Source of the DNA: Thermodesulfobacteriota bacterium | GTDB lineage: Bacteria; Desulfobacterota; Dissulfuribacteria; Dissulfuribacterales; UBA3076 | Reading direction: 5' to 3' | Length of the DNA: 5,581 bases | NCBI GenBank assembly: GCA_003645605.1 | Contig: QNAY01000110.1 | Span: 1-5,581, forward strand | In this document: positions 5,573-5,581 of the stretch, piece by piece | Position numbering within the stretch: position 1 is the stretch's first letter | How the letters are laid out: the number at the start of each line of letters is the position of its first letter | Position numbers and translations under genes: made by a program | Notes under the pieces: generated by a model | The model's database searches: none | Told to the model about the DNA's origin: nothing | What the model saw: only the letters and a program-made list of their open reading frames with translations

Positions 5573-5581
5573 AAAAGAGGG

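Overview
The window carries four protein genes, all on the + strand. They look like a cell-envelope protein quality-control neighbourhood. In order they are: a small uncharacterised acidic protein (303-563), an exported parvulin-type peptidyl-prolyl isomerase of the SurA/PrsA/PpiC kind (612-1568), the membrane AAA+ zinc protease FtsH (1843-3804), and a periplasmic Do/DegP-type serine protease with two PDZ domains (3892-5373). The last three are near full length, with all expected catalytic motifs visible.

The organism looks like a Gram-negative bacterium. The isomerase and DegP both have Sec signal peptides and would act in the periplasm. The gene set, the moderate base composition and the style of the intergenic repeats (AAAGTGCCTAAAGT-like runs, and a palindrome whose arms begin TGTCATTTCGAG) remind me of Desulfobacterota (deltaproteobacterial sulfate reducers and relatives). 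That assignment is inference from memory, not proof.

Layout: 1-302 has no convincing gene. It holds an AT-flanked quasi-palindrome at the window edge and a strong 9-bp hairpin. The small gene follows and most likely starts at GTG 303. Its stop codon runs into a 33-bp sequence (562-594) that occurs again in inverted orientation at 3842-3874. Each copy lies only a few bases upstream of the Shine-Dalgarno sequence of an exported quality-control gene (isomerase and degP). The 274-bp gap at 1569-1842 is rich in inverted repeats. It ends with a possible terminator hairpin directly followed by a promoter-like TTGACA-N17-TACCAT, placed so that ftsH would have an almost leaderless mRNA; ftsH has no visible Shine-Dalgarno sequence. 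After degP come a degenerate short direct repeat (5401-5443) and a large imperfect palindrome (5493-5572), both of dispersed-repeat type.

Together the genes would cover folding of exported proteins (isomerase), degradation of misfolded periplasmic proteins (DegP) and degradation or extraction of membrane proteins (FtsH). The best leads for something new are the paired inverted repeat next to the ribosome-binding sites, the unusual ftsH start, the extra segment in the FtsH periplasmic domain, and the unknown small tryptophan-rich acidic protein. I see no phage, CRISPR, transposase, tRNA or rRNA gene.
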